Assembly (NCBI GenBank): GCA_016873165.1
Contig: VGXV01000016.1
Location: 1-64,000 of the forward strand
Length of the DNA stretch: 64,000 nucleotides
Source of the DNA: Planctomycetota bacterium
Lineage (GTDB): Bacteria > Planctomycetota > Brocadiia > Brocadiales > Brocadiaceae
Direction of reading: 5' to 3'
Both the position numbers and the translations under genes were made by a program. The first letter of the stretch is position 1, and every line of letters begins with the position of its first letter. The notes below the pieces were generated by a model that saw nothing but the letters and a program-made list of their open reading frames with translations, was not told the origin of the DNA and made no database searches. This document shows positions 1-10,702 of the stretch, one piece after another.

Positions 1-19
1 TATCTTGCTCTTTAACCAT
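1..19 (-). CDS. 5' end of a gene running off the left edge
   Basis: On the minus strand an ATG at 17-19 opens a frame (M-V-K-E-Q-D) that runs off the window. A strong Shine-Dalgarno AGGAGG lies at 28-33, about 8 bases upstream of the ATG. This spacing is the main evidence. Only six codons are visible, so no function can be given. It is the next gene after the two small minus-strand genes at 141-670. Confidence 0.5.
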
Positions 20-55
20 TTGGGTTACCTCCTCTTATTATTAGGTTAATGTCAC

Positions 56-77
56 TTACCTTATTATAATGAGGTAA
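56..77. promoter_or_regulatory. Inverted repeat TTACCT-N10-AGGTAA, possible operator
   Basis: Six-base perfect arms at 56-61 and 72-77 flank a 10-base AT spacer that reads TATAAT on both strands. It lies between the partial gene at 1-19 and the gene at 141-353, in the right place for an operator over the promoter of the leftward gene. The match is short and could be chance. Confidence 0.25.
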
Positions 78-140
78 TCCAGATGATTTCACCTACTTTT
101 TCTTCCCTCTCGTGCAAGATTCAGGTAATATCTTACTTTA

Positions 141-353
141 CTATTTAATCGGCTCAAAGACATGCTCGACTTTGTACCTTACAACTTTTTTACCTTTTAC
201 CTGTTCTTTTATTTTTAAAGGCATTTCTTTATCCACAAAATCAAGCTCTACACCATCAGGTATAGATTCTATGGTCTCAGGGTGATCGATTAACTGTTTT
301 ATAAAATCAAATGTCATTCCAATGTTTCTTTCAACAAATTCTTTCTTTGTCAT
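141..353 (-). CDS. Small conserved hypothetical protein (DUF5647-like)
   Basis: A 70-residue protein, charged and without a signal peptide or membrane segment, with a predicted helical N-terminus and a short basic beta-rich C-terminus. The start (V-E-R-N-I-G-M-T-F-D-F) resembles a short uncharacterised family that I recall as DUF5647; this is from memory. Its ATG overlaps the TAA of the upstream gene in a TAATG junction at 351-355, so the two are translationally coupled. Function unknown. Paired small genes like this are often toxin-antitoxin-like, but no diagnostic motif is visible. Confidence 0.7.
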   Translation of the reverse strand: MTKKEFVERNIGMTFDFIKQLIDHPETIESIPDGVELDFVDKEMPLKIKEQVKGKKVVRYKVEHVFEPIK

Positions 354-670
354 TATTTCATCCCCTTTTTGAATTTTTCTTTATACCATTCCCATCTATC
401 TTTTATGTCCTGTTCTGCATATGTTAAGGCATCTTTTAGATTTTGTATAGGTATTGGTTTTTTCACTTCGTCTCCTTTAGGGTTCAATAAATCCCGGTGG
501 AAAAACCCATGAGAGCAATCATATCTCACTATAGGATACCATTTGTCCCTTATTTTGGATTCATACTGGATGACAACATCGGTAACAATTGCTTTCTCAG
601 TACTGATTTTTATTCTTATCCTATCATCTCCATCTAAACTGAGATTCTTTGTAAATTCCTTTTCTCCCAC
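353..670 (-). CDS. Small conserved hypothetical protein (DUF7718-like)
   Basis: A 105-residue soluble protein. The centre, with W-Y-P-I-V-R-Y-D followed by C-S-H-G-F-F-H-R-D-L, resembles a short uncharacterised family I recall as DUF7718; I am unsure of the name. The C-terminus is a charged amphipathic helix ending in K-F-K-K-G-M-K. It is the upstream member of a coupled pair with the gene at 141-353, with one base of overlap. No catalytic motif or export signal is seen. Confidence 0.7.
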   Translation of the reverse strand: MGEKEFTKNLSLDGDDRIRIKISTEKAIVTDVVIQYESKIRDKWYPIVRYDCSHGFFHRDLLNPKGDEVKKPIPIQNLKDALTYAEQDIKDRWEWYKEKFKKGMK

Positions 671-855
671 AAAACTCCTTATACTCTATTATTGTACGCT
701 GCTACAACTGTACCGAAATAATTTTTATCCTTCCCATTTAGCTGGTAATTATAGAATGGAAAACAATTATTTTCAAGCTATGGTTTCTCGTTTTGTTTCA
801 TGCCGACTACGGCAATTCGGTGTGAAGCCCACTCATACAAATTCACATCATATTT

Positions 856-2055
856 TTATTTCTTTTTTCGAAACAGAGCAACCAGCAGAATTCCGCTCAT
901 GCATGCCATCCCCGCGCCGAAGCAAAACGCTGTCTGGATATTGATGTATTTCCACAATGCCCCCATAACAACACTGGCGGGAAAGGATGTAATGCCCACC
1001 GCCGTATGATAAATGCCAAATGCCGTAGCGCGATGCGTCGGGGAAATAATATCCGCGACATATGCGCGCAATGTGCCTTCAGAAAGTCCGTAGTAAAGCC
1101 CATACACAATAAATAACGACCATACATGGTATGGCTTCGAAGCAAAGGCAAATCCAAGGTAAACTATGGCGTACACGAAAAACCCCAAAAGTATTACTTT
1201 TTTCCGGCCAATTTTATCGGAAATCATGCCAAAAGGCATAGCGGCTAAGGCATAAACCGTATTAAACACCATCCACAAAACCGGAATTACGGCAACAGGT
1301 ATTCCGATTGTTTTTGCGCGTAAAATAAGGAAAGCATCACTGGAATTTCCCAGGGTAAACAAGACAATAACGAGGATGAGATATTTAAATTCTCTACTGA
1401 ATGAACTGAAGTTGATCTTAGGAGGGTCTATTTCTTCAGAAGGCGGTTTCTTTTTTTCTTTAACAAAAATTATGATACATACAACAGCAAGAAACGCAGG
1501 AATAAATGAAAACGCAAAAACCGCGCGATAATTTTCTTTCAGAAAATACAACACAATGAAGGCAAGGATAGGCCCGACTATGGCGCCTGCGGTATCCATC
1601 GCCCTGTGGAAACCATACGACTTTCCCAATGATTCCTTCGGTGCAGATTCCGCGATAATGGCATCACGAGGAGCATTTCTCACTCCCTTGCCAATCCGGT
1701 CGGCGAATCGTATAACTAAAACATGCCATCCGGCTCCGGAGAGGGCAAAAAAAGGTTTTGCTATTGTTGAAAGAGAATAACCAAAAACAACCAACGGTTT
1801 GCGCTTTCCAAAGCGGTCGGAAATATACCCCGAGAATACCTTCAGCACGCTTGCCGTACTTTCCGCAATGCCTTCGATCACGCCAATATAAACCGTGCCG
1901 ATTCCGAGAATCACGGATAAAAAGACCGGCAGGATGGGATAAATCATTTCCGTACTGGCATCGGTAAGAAAACTTACAATCCCCAGTATGAAAATATTTC
2001 TGTGAAATCCGAGAAAATAAGGTTTCTTATTCTCAGTCTGCATTTCCCGCGACAT
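856..2055 (-). CDS. MFS transporter
   Basis: A 399-residue integral membrane protein with about 12 hydrophobic segments, the usual length for a major facilitator. The family loop motif appears twice: D-R-F-G-K-R-K-P near residues 80-86 after helix 2, and S-D-K-I-G-R-K-K after helix 8. An R-x-x-D-R-x-G-K-G-x-R-N-A-P-R-D stretch in the 2-3/4-5 region is typical of small-molecule/drug-type members. The substrate cannot be told. The start overlaps the end of tldE by 23 bases, so it is probably the last gene of the tldD-pilT-pilU-tldE operon. A second ATG four codons in is an alternative start. Confidence 0.85.
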   Translation of the reverse strand: MSREMQTENKKPYFLGFHRNIFILGIVSFLTDASTEMIYPILPVFLSVILGIGTVYIGVIEGIAESTASVLKVFSGYISDRFGKRKPLVVFGYSLSTIAKPFFALSGAGWHVLVIRFADRIGKGVRNAPRDAIIAESAPKESLGKSYGFHRAMDTAGAIVGPILAFIVLYFLKENYRAVFAFSFIPAFLAVVCIIIFVKEKKKPPSEEIDPPKINFSSFSREFKYLILVIVLFTLGNSSDAFLILRAKTIGIPVAVIPVLWMVFNTVYALAAMPFGMISDKIGRKKVILLGFFVYAIVYLGFAFASKPYHVWSLFIVYGLYYGLSEGTLRAYVADIISPTHRATAFGIYHTAVGITSFPASVVMGALWKYINIQTAFCFGAGMACMSGILLVALFRKKK

Positions 2056-3346
2056 TTACCGATTTAAAGTAAAACGGAGGCACCTTTGTTGATCCATGCC
2101 ATTCCGCAGTATCGCCAATCGCAACGATATTATTAAATACGTCAAACACATTCCCCGCAACCATGCAATCCTTTACCCTGCCTACGATTTCACCGTTTTC
2201 GATAAGATACCCGAGGTCTATATTTACGGAAAATTCACCGGCCAGAACGTTGCTTTGTCCGCCGCCAAGCACCTGGTCTACCAGAATGCCGTATTTAACA
2301 TCCTTTACCATAGCGTCAAAAGGCATATCGCCCGTTTCAACAATGATATTTGCGTATCCGGGAGACGGCTGGGAAGAAAACCCCCGGTTGCCGTTCCCTG
2401 TTGATCGGGTTTTCATAATGCCGGCAGTCTGCAGGTCGAAAATGTAATTTTTCAGCACGCCTTTCTCAAATAACGGCGTGCGCTGTGCGGGCACTCCTTC
2501 CGAATCCAGAGGATAGCTCAGATCAGCAAAATCAATAGTCGCGTCATCGTAAATACTCACCCTTGCATCTATCACCTTTTCTCCCAACTTGTTGGTAAGG
2601 GGAGACGCGCCTTTTTGTAATAATTTCCCATTGCATCCGGCTTCAAATGTGGAAAGAAAGACGTCCATCGCTTTTGCAGTAACTACCACGGGATAATTGC
2701 CGGTCTTTAATTTCAGTTCTTTCTTTGCGCATTTCAAATCATTGAGCGCTTTATTCACATGCTTGTTGAGATCGGTAACGAGTCCTTTCGAACTCTCTCC
2801 CTCGCTGATTGAAAGAAGGCTTTGGCCTTTAATCTTCAATATCTCTATGCCGATTCCCACCGAAGTCGACTCAATGGTAATATCCAATCCTTTTGAATTG
2901 AGGAGGCGTCGTTTTCCATGACCTTTCCCTATTCCCGCACTGCATTCATAGCCGGGATCAACCGCCAGCGCCCTTTCAATTGCCTCTTTTCCGATGGTTA
3001 CGCATTTCTCGATGGGAAAATCAATAACCGCCCTGTCAAAAACATTTACCTTCGGATACTTTTTTTGCCCGGGAAAATCGAACGCGGCAATTTGCCCGAA
3101 TTCAGCGCTTTCCAGCGCATTCGCCACGAGCTTTTCCGGCTTTCTGAAATCGGTGGTACAGGAAAACCCTATTTTCCCATCCTTTATCACCCGAAGGCCG
3201 ATTCCCCGGATGGATTTCGTATTTATGTATTTTAGTTTATTATTTTCGAAACTTACCGAACGTGTTTCCCCTTCTTCATAAATAACTTCAGCCTGTGCCG
3301 TATGTTTCAGCGCCTGCTCCAATACTTTTTCTTCAATAGTATTCAT
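2033..3346 (-). CDS. pmbA: TldE/PmbA-family protein, non-metallopeptidase partner of TldD
   Basis: A 437-residue protein of the TldD/PmbA (U62) family. It has the family's N-terminal region, then the C-terminal core with D-S-E-G-V-P-A-Q-R-T-P-L-F and G-N-G-N-R-G-F near residues 290-340. It lacks the HExxxH zinc motif, which marks it as the TldE-type subunit. In characterised bacteria TldD and TldE form a heterodimer that degrades unfolded peptides and matures peptide products such as microcin B17. The TldD partner is at 5597-6958, separated from this gene by two pilus ATPase genes on the same strand, so they are probably one operon. Confidence 0.88.
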   Translation of the reverse strand: MNTIEEKVLEQALKHTAQAEVIYEEGETRSVSFENNKLKYINTKSIRGIGLRVIKDGKIGFSCTTDFRKPEKLVANALESAEFGQIAAFDFPGQKKYPKVNVFDRAVIDFPIEKCVTIGKEAIERALAVDPGYECSAGIGKGHGKRRLLNSKGLDITIESTSVGIGIEILKIKGQSLLSISEGESSKGLVTDLNKHVNKALNDLKCAKKELKLKTGNYPVVVTAKAMDVFLSTFEAGCNGKLLQKGASPLTNKLGEKVIDARVSIYDDATIDFADLSYPLDSEGVPAQRTPLFEKGVLKNYIFDLQTAGIMKTRSTGNGNRGFSSQPSPGYANIIVETGDMPFDAMVKDVKYGILVDQVLGGGQSNVLAGEFSVNIDLGYLIENGEIVGRVKDCMVAGNVFDVFNNIVAIGDTAEWHGSTKVPPFYFKSVNVAGNAD

Positions 3347-3421
3347 TTAAATAAAACCCCGTTCTTTTAATTTTATACCTGCAGTAAATCAGTATTTTCC
3401 GGTATCAAACATTAAATATTT

Positions 3422-4525
3422 TTACTTTAATTTAAAACGTGTCGCCTGCCCTTCTTTCTCACCTTCAATTCCTTCCGACTTTATCCTCAGCCGCAGATCA
3501 TTTGCGCTGTCTGCATAGGCAATGGCGTTTTCATAACTTATTTTCCCTTCTTTAAAAAGCTGAAACAATGACTGGTCCAGCGTCATCATCCCTTCCTGGT
3601 TTCCTTTTGCCATCATTTCCTTCATCATCCCTATCTCTTTTTTCAAAATAAGGTCTTTTATCCTTGGAGTATCCAGCAATACTTCAAAGGCGCCTGCCCT
3701 TTTTCCATCCTTTGCAGGAATTAATCTTTGTGAAATTATTGCCCGTAAATTCAGTGACAGGAGCATGTATATTTGTTCATGCCGTTCCGAGGGGAAAAAG
3801 TTAATAATCCTTTCAATCGCCTGGTTTGCGTTATTTGCATGAAGCGTTCCTAAACATAAATGTCCTGTTTCCGCAAAGATAATGGCCGATTCCATTGTTT
3901 CGGTATCGCGGATTTCTCCCACCAGAATAACGTCCGGCGCCTGGCGTAAGGTATTTTTCAGCGCATTGTGAAATGACAAACTATCAATGCCAATCTCTCT
4001 CTGCGTGATAACGGACTTTTTATGACGATGAACAAATTCAATGGGGTCTTCCACCGTAATAATGTGCCCTGAATTATTCGCATTCCGGTGATCAATCATC
4101 GCCGCCAGTGTTGTAGATTTTCCTGAACCGGTGGCGCCTACGACAAGCACAAGCCCCCGTTTTGTCATGGCAATGTCTTTGAACACTTGTGGAAGCATTA
4201 AATCGTCAATGGTCTGAATGTTTATTTTTATCTGTCGGATAACAAGACCAATATTCCTTTGCTGAAAAAATATATTTACCCTGAAACGTCCGAGCGAAGG
4301 ATAATACAAAGCCAGATTCATTTCCATATTTTCATAAAAATCCGCTTTTTGTTTTTCGCTCATTACTGATTCGGCAAGGGCATGGGTATCTTCGGCGGTC
4401 AATGCATCATGGCTTGCGGGAATATTGCTTCCTTCCTTTCTGAATACGGGTGGCAAGCCAACGGTAATGTAAATATCAGAAGCATCCAGCCGTACCATTT
4501 CCTCCAATAAATCTTTTATCTCCAC
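3422..4525 (-). CDS. pilU: PilT/PilU-type pilus retraction ATPase
   Basis: A 367-residue secretion ATPase of the GspE/PilT family. Walker A G-A-T-G-S-G-K-S-T lies at 130-138, then the Asp box near T-V-E-D-P-I-E-F, Walker B I-L-V-G-E-I-R-D and a His box H-L-C-L-G-T-L-H-A. Length and the N-terminal PAS-like half match PilT/PilU rather than the longer PilB. It should act at the cytoplasmic base of a type IV pilus during retraction. It follows a second PilT-like gene by 21 bases. Calling this one PilU (accessory) and the other PilT rests only on order and on divergence of the C-terminal tail. Confidence 0.85.
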   Translation of the reverse strand: MEIKDLLEEMVRLDASDIYITVGLPPVFRKEGSNIPASHDALTAEDTHALAESVMSEKQKADFYENMEMNLALYYPSLGRFRVNIFFQQRNIGLVIRQIKINIQTIDDLMLPQVFKDIAMTKRGLVLVVGATGSGKSTTLAAMIDHRNANNSGHIITVEDPIEFVHRHKKSVITQREIGIDSLSFHNALKNTLRQAPDVILVGEIRDTETMESAIIFAETGHLCLGTLHANNANQAIERIINFFPSERHEQIYMLLSLNLRAIISQRLIPAKDGKRAGAFEVLLDTPRIKDLILKKEIGMMKEMMAKGNQEGMMTLDQSLFQLFKEGKISYENAIAYADSANDLRLRIKSEGIEGEKEGQATRFKLK

Positions 4526-4546
4526 GGGGGAAAACTCCTTAAAAAT

Positions 4547-5596
4547 TTACTTTATGCCATCCAAAACAGCGGGGGAACTTACAAGATTCTTAACAGCGTC
4601 TTTAGAAACAAGACCGTTCCTGCACAAATCTATCAGCGCCTGATCCATTGTCTGCATCCCATGCTGGCGTCCGGTTTGCAATGCCGAAGGGATTTGAGCA
4701 ATTTTATTTTCCCTGATCAGATTTCTTACCGCCGGAGTGCCTATCATAATTTCCAGCGCCGCGATACGTCCGGAACCTTCCTTCCTTTTAATAAGCTGCT
4801 GGGTAATTACCGCCTGAAGCGATTCAGACAGCATAGTACGGATTTGCTGTTGCTGCTCTGCGGGAAATACGTCAATAATCCTGTCAATCGTTTTGGGGGC
4901 GCTGGAGGTATGCAACGTTGCAAGCACAAGATGCCCCGTTTCCGACGCGGTAAGCGCAAGCGAGATAGTCTCCAGGTCTCTCATTTCTCCCACCAGAATA
5001 ACATCGGGATCTTCACGAAGCGCCGACCGCAGGGCATTTGAAAAGCTATGGGTATTTGATCCCAATTCCCGTTGATTGATGAGGCTGTTTTTCGACTGAT
5101 GGACAAATTCTATGGGGTCTTCAATGGTAAGTATATGACATTTATATTCCCGGTTAATAAGGTCCAGCATTGCCGCCAGAGTGGTGGATTTTCCGCTGCC
5201 GGTAGGCCCGGTTACAAGGATAAGACCCTTCTCCTTTTTCGTTAATTCCGTCACAATGGCGGGCATATTCAGTTGTTCCAGAAGCGGGATTTTTTCGGGA
5301 ATGGTTCTGAACACAATGGATTCCCCTCTGTTCTGCATAAAGGCGTTTACCCTGAAACGACCGATACCTTTTATTGCGATAGCGAAATCCAGCTCGTAAT
5401 GCTCCTCGTATGCCTTGCGCTGCTGATCGTTAAGAATATCATACAAGAGTTTATGCACGTCTTCCCTGTCCAGCGGCAACATGTCGACCTTTCTCATATC
5501 ACCATGGATACGTATCATTGGCGGTTCACCAGAGCTGATATGAACATCCGACGCGCTTTCTTTAATCGCAAAAGTAAGGAGTTCCATTACATCCAT
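4547..5596 (-). CDS. pilT: Type IV pilus retraction ATPase PilT
   Basis: A 349-residue PilT-type hexameric ATPase that powers pilus retraction and twitching. Walker A G-P-T-G-S-G-K-S-T is at 130-138, the Asp box at T-I-E-D-P-I-E-F-V, Walker B at I-L-V-G-E-M-R-D, and the His box is H-L-V-L-A-T-L-H-T. Its ATG follows the TGA of tldD with no gap (5594-5599), so it is translationally coupled to that gene. No other pilus genes are in the window. Confidence 0.88.
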   Translation of the reverse strand: MDVMELLTFAIKESASDVHISSGEPPMIRIHGDMRKVDMLPLDREDVHKLLYDILNDQQRKAYEEHYELDFAIAIKGIGRFRVNAFMQNRGESIVFRTIPEKIPLLEQLNMPAIVTELTKKEKGLILVTGPTGSGKSTTLAAMLDLINREYKCHILTIEDPIEFVHQSKNSLINQRELGSNTHSFSNALRSALREDPDVILVGEMRDLETISLALTASETGHLVLATLHTSSAPKTIDRIIDVFPAEQQQQIRTMLSESLQAVITQQLIKRKEGSGRIAALEIMIGTPAVRNLIRENKIAQIPSALQTGRQHGMQTMDQALIDLCRNGLVSKDAVKNLVSSPAVLDGIK

Positions 5597-6958
5597 TCAT
5601 CGCCCTCCGATAACAACATTTCGTATTCGAACGTGAGGCCCGCCGTCACTGACACGCAAAGGCGACTGGCCTCCCTTGCCACATCCCCCCATTCCCCCGA
5701 ATATGTTAAGATCGTTTCCAATCGCATCTATATTCATGAGAGTTTCAAATACGTTTCCGGTAAGAACCACATCACGCACCTTTTCTTTCAGTTGTCCGTT
5801 GCGTATCATGTAAGCCTCTTCCGCGCTGAAGGTAAACATTTCCATATTAGTTTGTCCTCCTAAAGCGCCGATTGCATAAATACCGTTATCGACTTCCGAT
5901 AACATTTTTTCGAAGGTATCGTTACGCGATTCCATATAAGTATTCGTCATGCGGACAATGGGCTCATTGCCATAGCTGATAGCACGCGCGTTGCCTGTCG
6001 GCTTTTCATTCATCTTTGCCGCTGTTTCCCTCGAATGAAGCCTGTTTGTCAGGATGCCGTTTTTAATAAGATACGTTTTTTGCGTCGGAGTGCCCTCGCT
6101 ATCGTACTTATTGTATCCTGCCTCTCCGGTTAACGTGCCGTCGTCAACAATCGACAAGGCATCTGTGCCAAAGCGTTTTCCGAGAACCATGATCTCCCGC
6201 AACTGAGCATTTTCATAGACAAAATCAGCCTCGCTGAGGTGCCCGAACGCCTCGTGAACAAAAACCCCGCACAGTTTCGGGTCAATAATGACCGTATATT
6301 TGCCGCCATTTACCGGCTTTGCCGAAAGCTGGTCAATCGCGCGTTTTGCCACTTTCTCGCATTCATGTTCCATATTTATCACATTGTTATATCCCCGCAA
6401 ATCCCCGACGGAATGATAGGCCTGCTGAACGTTCATGCCGTCTCTTGCCATGGCTAGCAGAGAAATGCCGCAGAAAATTGTTTCCTGAACAATAAGGCTT
6501 CCCTCGGTATTGGCGAAATATACCGAACCGTGCGAGTCTATATAGCGAACATTAGAGGTTTGTATTTGTTTTGAAGAAAGGATTATATTGTTGTATTTGT
6601 CGCAAAGAGACTGCTTTTCTTTCAAAGATATCTCCGCCGGGTCTTTGTCCGCTTCTGTTTTTGTATGATCATTTATTATAGGAACCGGAGCAAGCCGGCT
6701 TTTATTCGTTCCGACAAATTTTGCCTGCTCACAGGCCATTTCAATATATTTTGGAAGATTTTCCAAATCGTTGAAAGCGACAAAACCCCACCCTCCGTTT
6801 ACCAGCGCCCGTACGCATCCGCCAAAAGTATTTTTTTCTCCGATGCTTTCAAGCTCTTTCCCAACATAGGTGATGCCGGTGCTGACTCCCTCGTGAACAC
6901 GTACTTCAGCATAGTCGGCTTTGGCCAGTTTTAACGCGTTTTTTATAATCTTTTCCAT
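5597..6958 (-). CDS. tldD: Metalloprotease TldD
   Basis: A 453-residue TldD-family metallopeptidase. The zinc motif H-E-A-F-G-H is at 235-240, with E243 following in the L-S-E-A-D segment as in the family. With TldE (2033-3346) it should form a heterodimer in which only TldD carries metal. It is first in a likely operon tldD-pilT-pilU-tldE-MFS, 111 bases after the end of ligA. Length and both N- and C-terminal family regions are complete. Confidence 0.92.
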   Translation of the reverse strand: MEKIIKNALKLAKADYAEVRVHEGVSTGITYVGKELESIGEKNTFGGCVRALVNGGWGFVAFNDLENLPKYIEMACEQAKFVGTNKSRLAPVPIINDHTKTEADKDPAEISLKEKQSLCDKYNNIILSSKQIQTSNVRYIDSHGSVYFANTEGSLIVQETIFCGISLLAMARDGMNVQQAYHSVGDLRGYNNVINMEHECEKVAKRAIDQLSAKPVNGGKYTVIIDPKLCGVFVHEAFGHLSEADFVYENAQLREIMVLGKRFGTDALSIVDDGTLTGEAGYNKYDSEGTPTQKTYLIKNGILTNRLHSRETAAKMNEKPTGNARAISYGNEPIVRMTNTYMESRNDTFEKMLSEVDNGIYAIGALGGQTNMEMFTFSAEEAYMIRNGQLKEKVRDVVLTGNVFETLMNIDAIGNDLNIFGGMGGCGKGGQSPLRVSDGGPHVRIRNVVIGGR

Positions 6959-7069
6959 TTGGGTTATCCCTTTTAAAGTAGAGCATTCAAATATTTTACA
7001 ATATTTGATTCTTTATACTATTTTGTTATAACAATTGAAATAATAATATTACGGTATTATTTCCTTGGA

Positions 7070-9097
<2,028 letters not shown>

Positions 9098-9238
9098 TTA
9101 TATTCAACTAAATAATCTATTGAGGGAAAAAACCTTTTCGTTATGGATTACAGTCTCTTTTGCTGAATAATTGTTCCTGAAAACCCGTCATAATCTTCCC
9201 ATCGTCATTTTCAGGATGGGAATAACTTTGACTTTTCC

Positions 9239-9266
9239 AGTATAACAAAGTTTATATAAGAGTCAA
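9239..9266 (-). promoter_or_regulatory. Sigma-70-type promoter for ligA
   Basis: On the minus strand TTGACT at 9266-9261 is followed after 16 bases by TATACT at 9244-9239, one mismatch from consensus in each box. It points at ligA (start 9094) and would give a leader of roughly 140 bases. It lies 27 bases from a promoter on the opposite strand within the 379-base gap 9095-9473. That gap holds no ORF I can support. Confidence 0.6.
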
Positions 9267-9293
9267 CGTATTCTATATTAATGACAGAATCAC

Positions 9294-9322
9294 TTGACTT
9301 TATACTGCATTTTTTATACACT
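9294..9322 (+). promoter_or_regulatory. Sigma-70-type promoter for the SPOR-like membrane protein gene
   Basis: TTGACT at 9294-9299, a 17-base spacer, then TACACT at 9317-9322. It points at the gene starting at 9474, with a leader of about 145 bases. The leader contains GTGG-N6-CCAC (from 9421) and a nearby direct repeat CCACATAAT (two copies, starting near 9431 and 9452), just ahead of the GGAG ribosome site. Confidence 0.5.
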
Positions 9323-9473
9323 CTTTTGAAAGTGTTTTGTGTTGTTACGTTGTTATAGTCGTTTGAGAATACACTGGCGTGATTGAGTCACTTTTTTATT
9401 TATTTTAGTGTCTTAATAATGTGGTGCAAACCACATAATTTTATAAAACTCCCACATAATGGAGTAATAAACT

Positions 9474-10442
9474 ATGGTAAAAGGAAGTGATTCGAAGGTT
9501 TTTTTTGAGTTGTTCAAAAAACCTGAGGAAAAAGACGACTCACAAAGAGGTGAACTGCCACCGAAACCAGAGGCAGCAGAAGCAACATCTCAGCAGGCAG
9601 CCGGGGTTCCGGCTCAGCAGAAAATAAGACAAGAACCTCAAAATATACCAACGAATCGGCCAACCGCTTCCGTTTCACCGGATACTGAAGTAAAGGCGGA
9701 ACCATCCGACCCCCTGAAATGGATTAAAAATACAAGCACTGAAGAACTTTCGATTGAGAAAAAAATAACGGAAAAGCCACAGGCAACGCCTGCTCCGGTT
9801 GCGTCAGAGACCGTTCCTCCGAAAAGAATAGTTGTTGCGCCACCTGCTTCCGTTCCTCCGAGGAATAATGAAATAGTGCTCCGCAAAGACGAGGTAGTAT
9901 TAAGGCAGGAAACGCTCATTATTGGCGCGATTGCCGCAACTTTTCTCTCTATCGCCTGTTTCTTCGTCGGACACAAGGTAGGATACAATAAAGGTGTAAC
10001 CAACCAGGCAGAAGAGTGGCTGGAAACAATAGAGCCGAAAGAAACGCAGCATAGCGGAATCGGTCAGTCAAAATCCGTAGAAGCGCCAAAGGCAAAGACA
10101 GCAAGGGACGCTGCTCCGAAAGTTGAAAAAAAATCCGGACAAGAAGCGAAACTCGTTTTACAGGATAAATCAACGATAAAAGACAAATGGACAATACGCG
10201 TGATTTCATATAAAAATTCAAAAGCAAACGTGTCACGCGCCAAAGAAATAGCCGGGTTGCTGCAGGAATCGCTGGGGTATAACGCTTTTGTCGTCAATAC
10301 GGGACAAGAGATTTTTGTTTGTGTGGGAGAATTTGAAGATTGGAACAACACCGATTTAGCTAATGCCCAAAAGGCCGTTGCCAATTTTGAATATCAGAAT
10401 AAAAAACAGTTTACAGGATGCTATCCTGTGCGTATGAGATGA
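9474..10442 (+). CDS. Single-span membrane protein with C-terminal SPOR-like domain
   Basis: A 322-residue protein. Residues 1-145 are low-complexity, rich in Pro, Ala, Glu and Lys, and likely disordered. One membrane helix lies at about 147-167. Residues 180-235 are another charged linker. The last 80 residues (W-T-I-R-V-I-S-Y onward, with I-F-V-C-V-G-E-F) look like a small alpha/beta SPOR-type fold. SPOR domains usually bind denuded peptidoglycan at division sites. This assignment is by pattern only. If right, the C-terminus is outside the cytoplasm. A GGAG ribosome site lies 11 bases before the ATG. It precedes the small basic protein gene by 14 bases. Confidence 0.75.
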   Translation: MVKGSDSKVFFELFKKPEEKDDSQRGELPPKPEAAEATSQQAAGVPAQQKIRQEPQNIPTNRPTASVSPDTEVKAEPSDPLKWIKNTSTEELSIEKKITEKPQATPAPVASETVPPKRIVVAPPASVPPRNNEIVLRKDEVVLRQETLIIGAIAATFLSIACFFVGHKVGYNKGVTNQAEEWLETIEPKETQHSGIGQSKSVEAPKAKTARDAAPKVEKKSGQEAKLVLQDKSTIKDKWTIRVISYKNSKANVSRAKEIAGLLQESLGYNAFVVNTGQEIFVCVGEFEDWNNTDLANAQKAVANFEYQNKKQFTGCYPVRMR

Positions 10443-10456
10443 AATAAGGAGAAACT

Positions 10457-10702
10457 ATGAGTGTTGATAAAAGTTTAAAACCAAAAGGAAAGCTTGCAAG
10501 GCCGAGGAATGTATATAGAAAAATAGAACGTATTGCAATATTAAAAGCAGAAGGACGCTGGACTCCGGAGTCCTCTGCTTTCGGCATTCCAAAAGTAAGA
10601 GTAGAAAAACTGAAACGCAAAGGAAAGGCCGCAAAGAAAGCTGAAGCGCCCGCAGCGGCAGCAGCAGCAACCGAAGGAAAGGCTGAAAAAGAGAAAAAAT
10701 GA
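10457..10702 (+). CDS. Small basic protein of the PVC ribosome-associated family
   Basis: An 81-residue, highly basic protein. It begins M-S-V-D-K-S-L, with K-G-K-L-A-R-P-R-N-V and G-R-W-T-P-E-S-S-A-F-G-I-P-K-V-R. This matches a small basic protein family known from Planctomycetes, Verrucomicrobia and Chlamydiae and considered ribosome-linked (I recall TIGR04137). The tail is a Lys/Ala/Glu-rich extension. An AAGGAG ribosome site sits 8 bases upstream. The stop overlaps the next gene's start as ATGA. It is the best lineage marker in the window. Confidence 0.85.
   Translation: MSVDKSLKPKGKLARPRNVYRKIERIAILKAEGRWTPESSAFGIPKVRVEKLKRKGKAAKKAEAPAAAAAATEGKAEKEKK

Noticed and set aside
543-944. A 133-codon plus-strand open frame
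   Set aside because: It lies mostly opposite the small gene at 353-670 and the end of the MFS gene, has no family-like motif, and the minus-strand genes are better supported.
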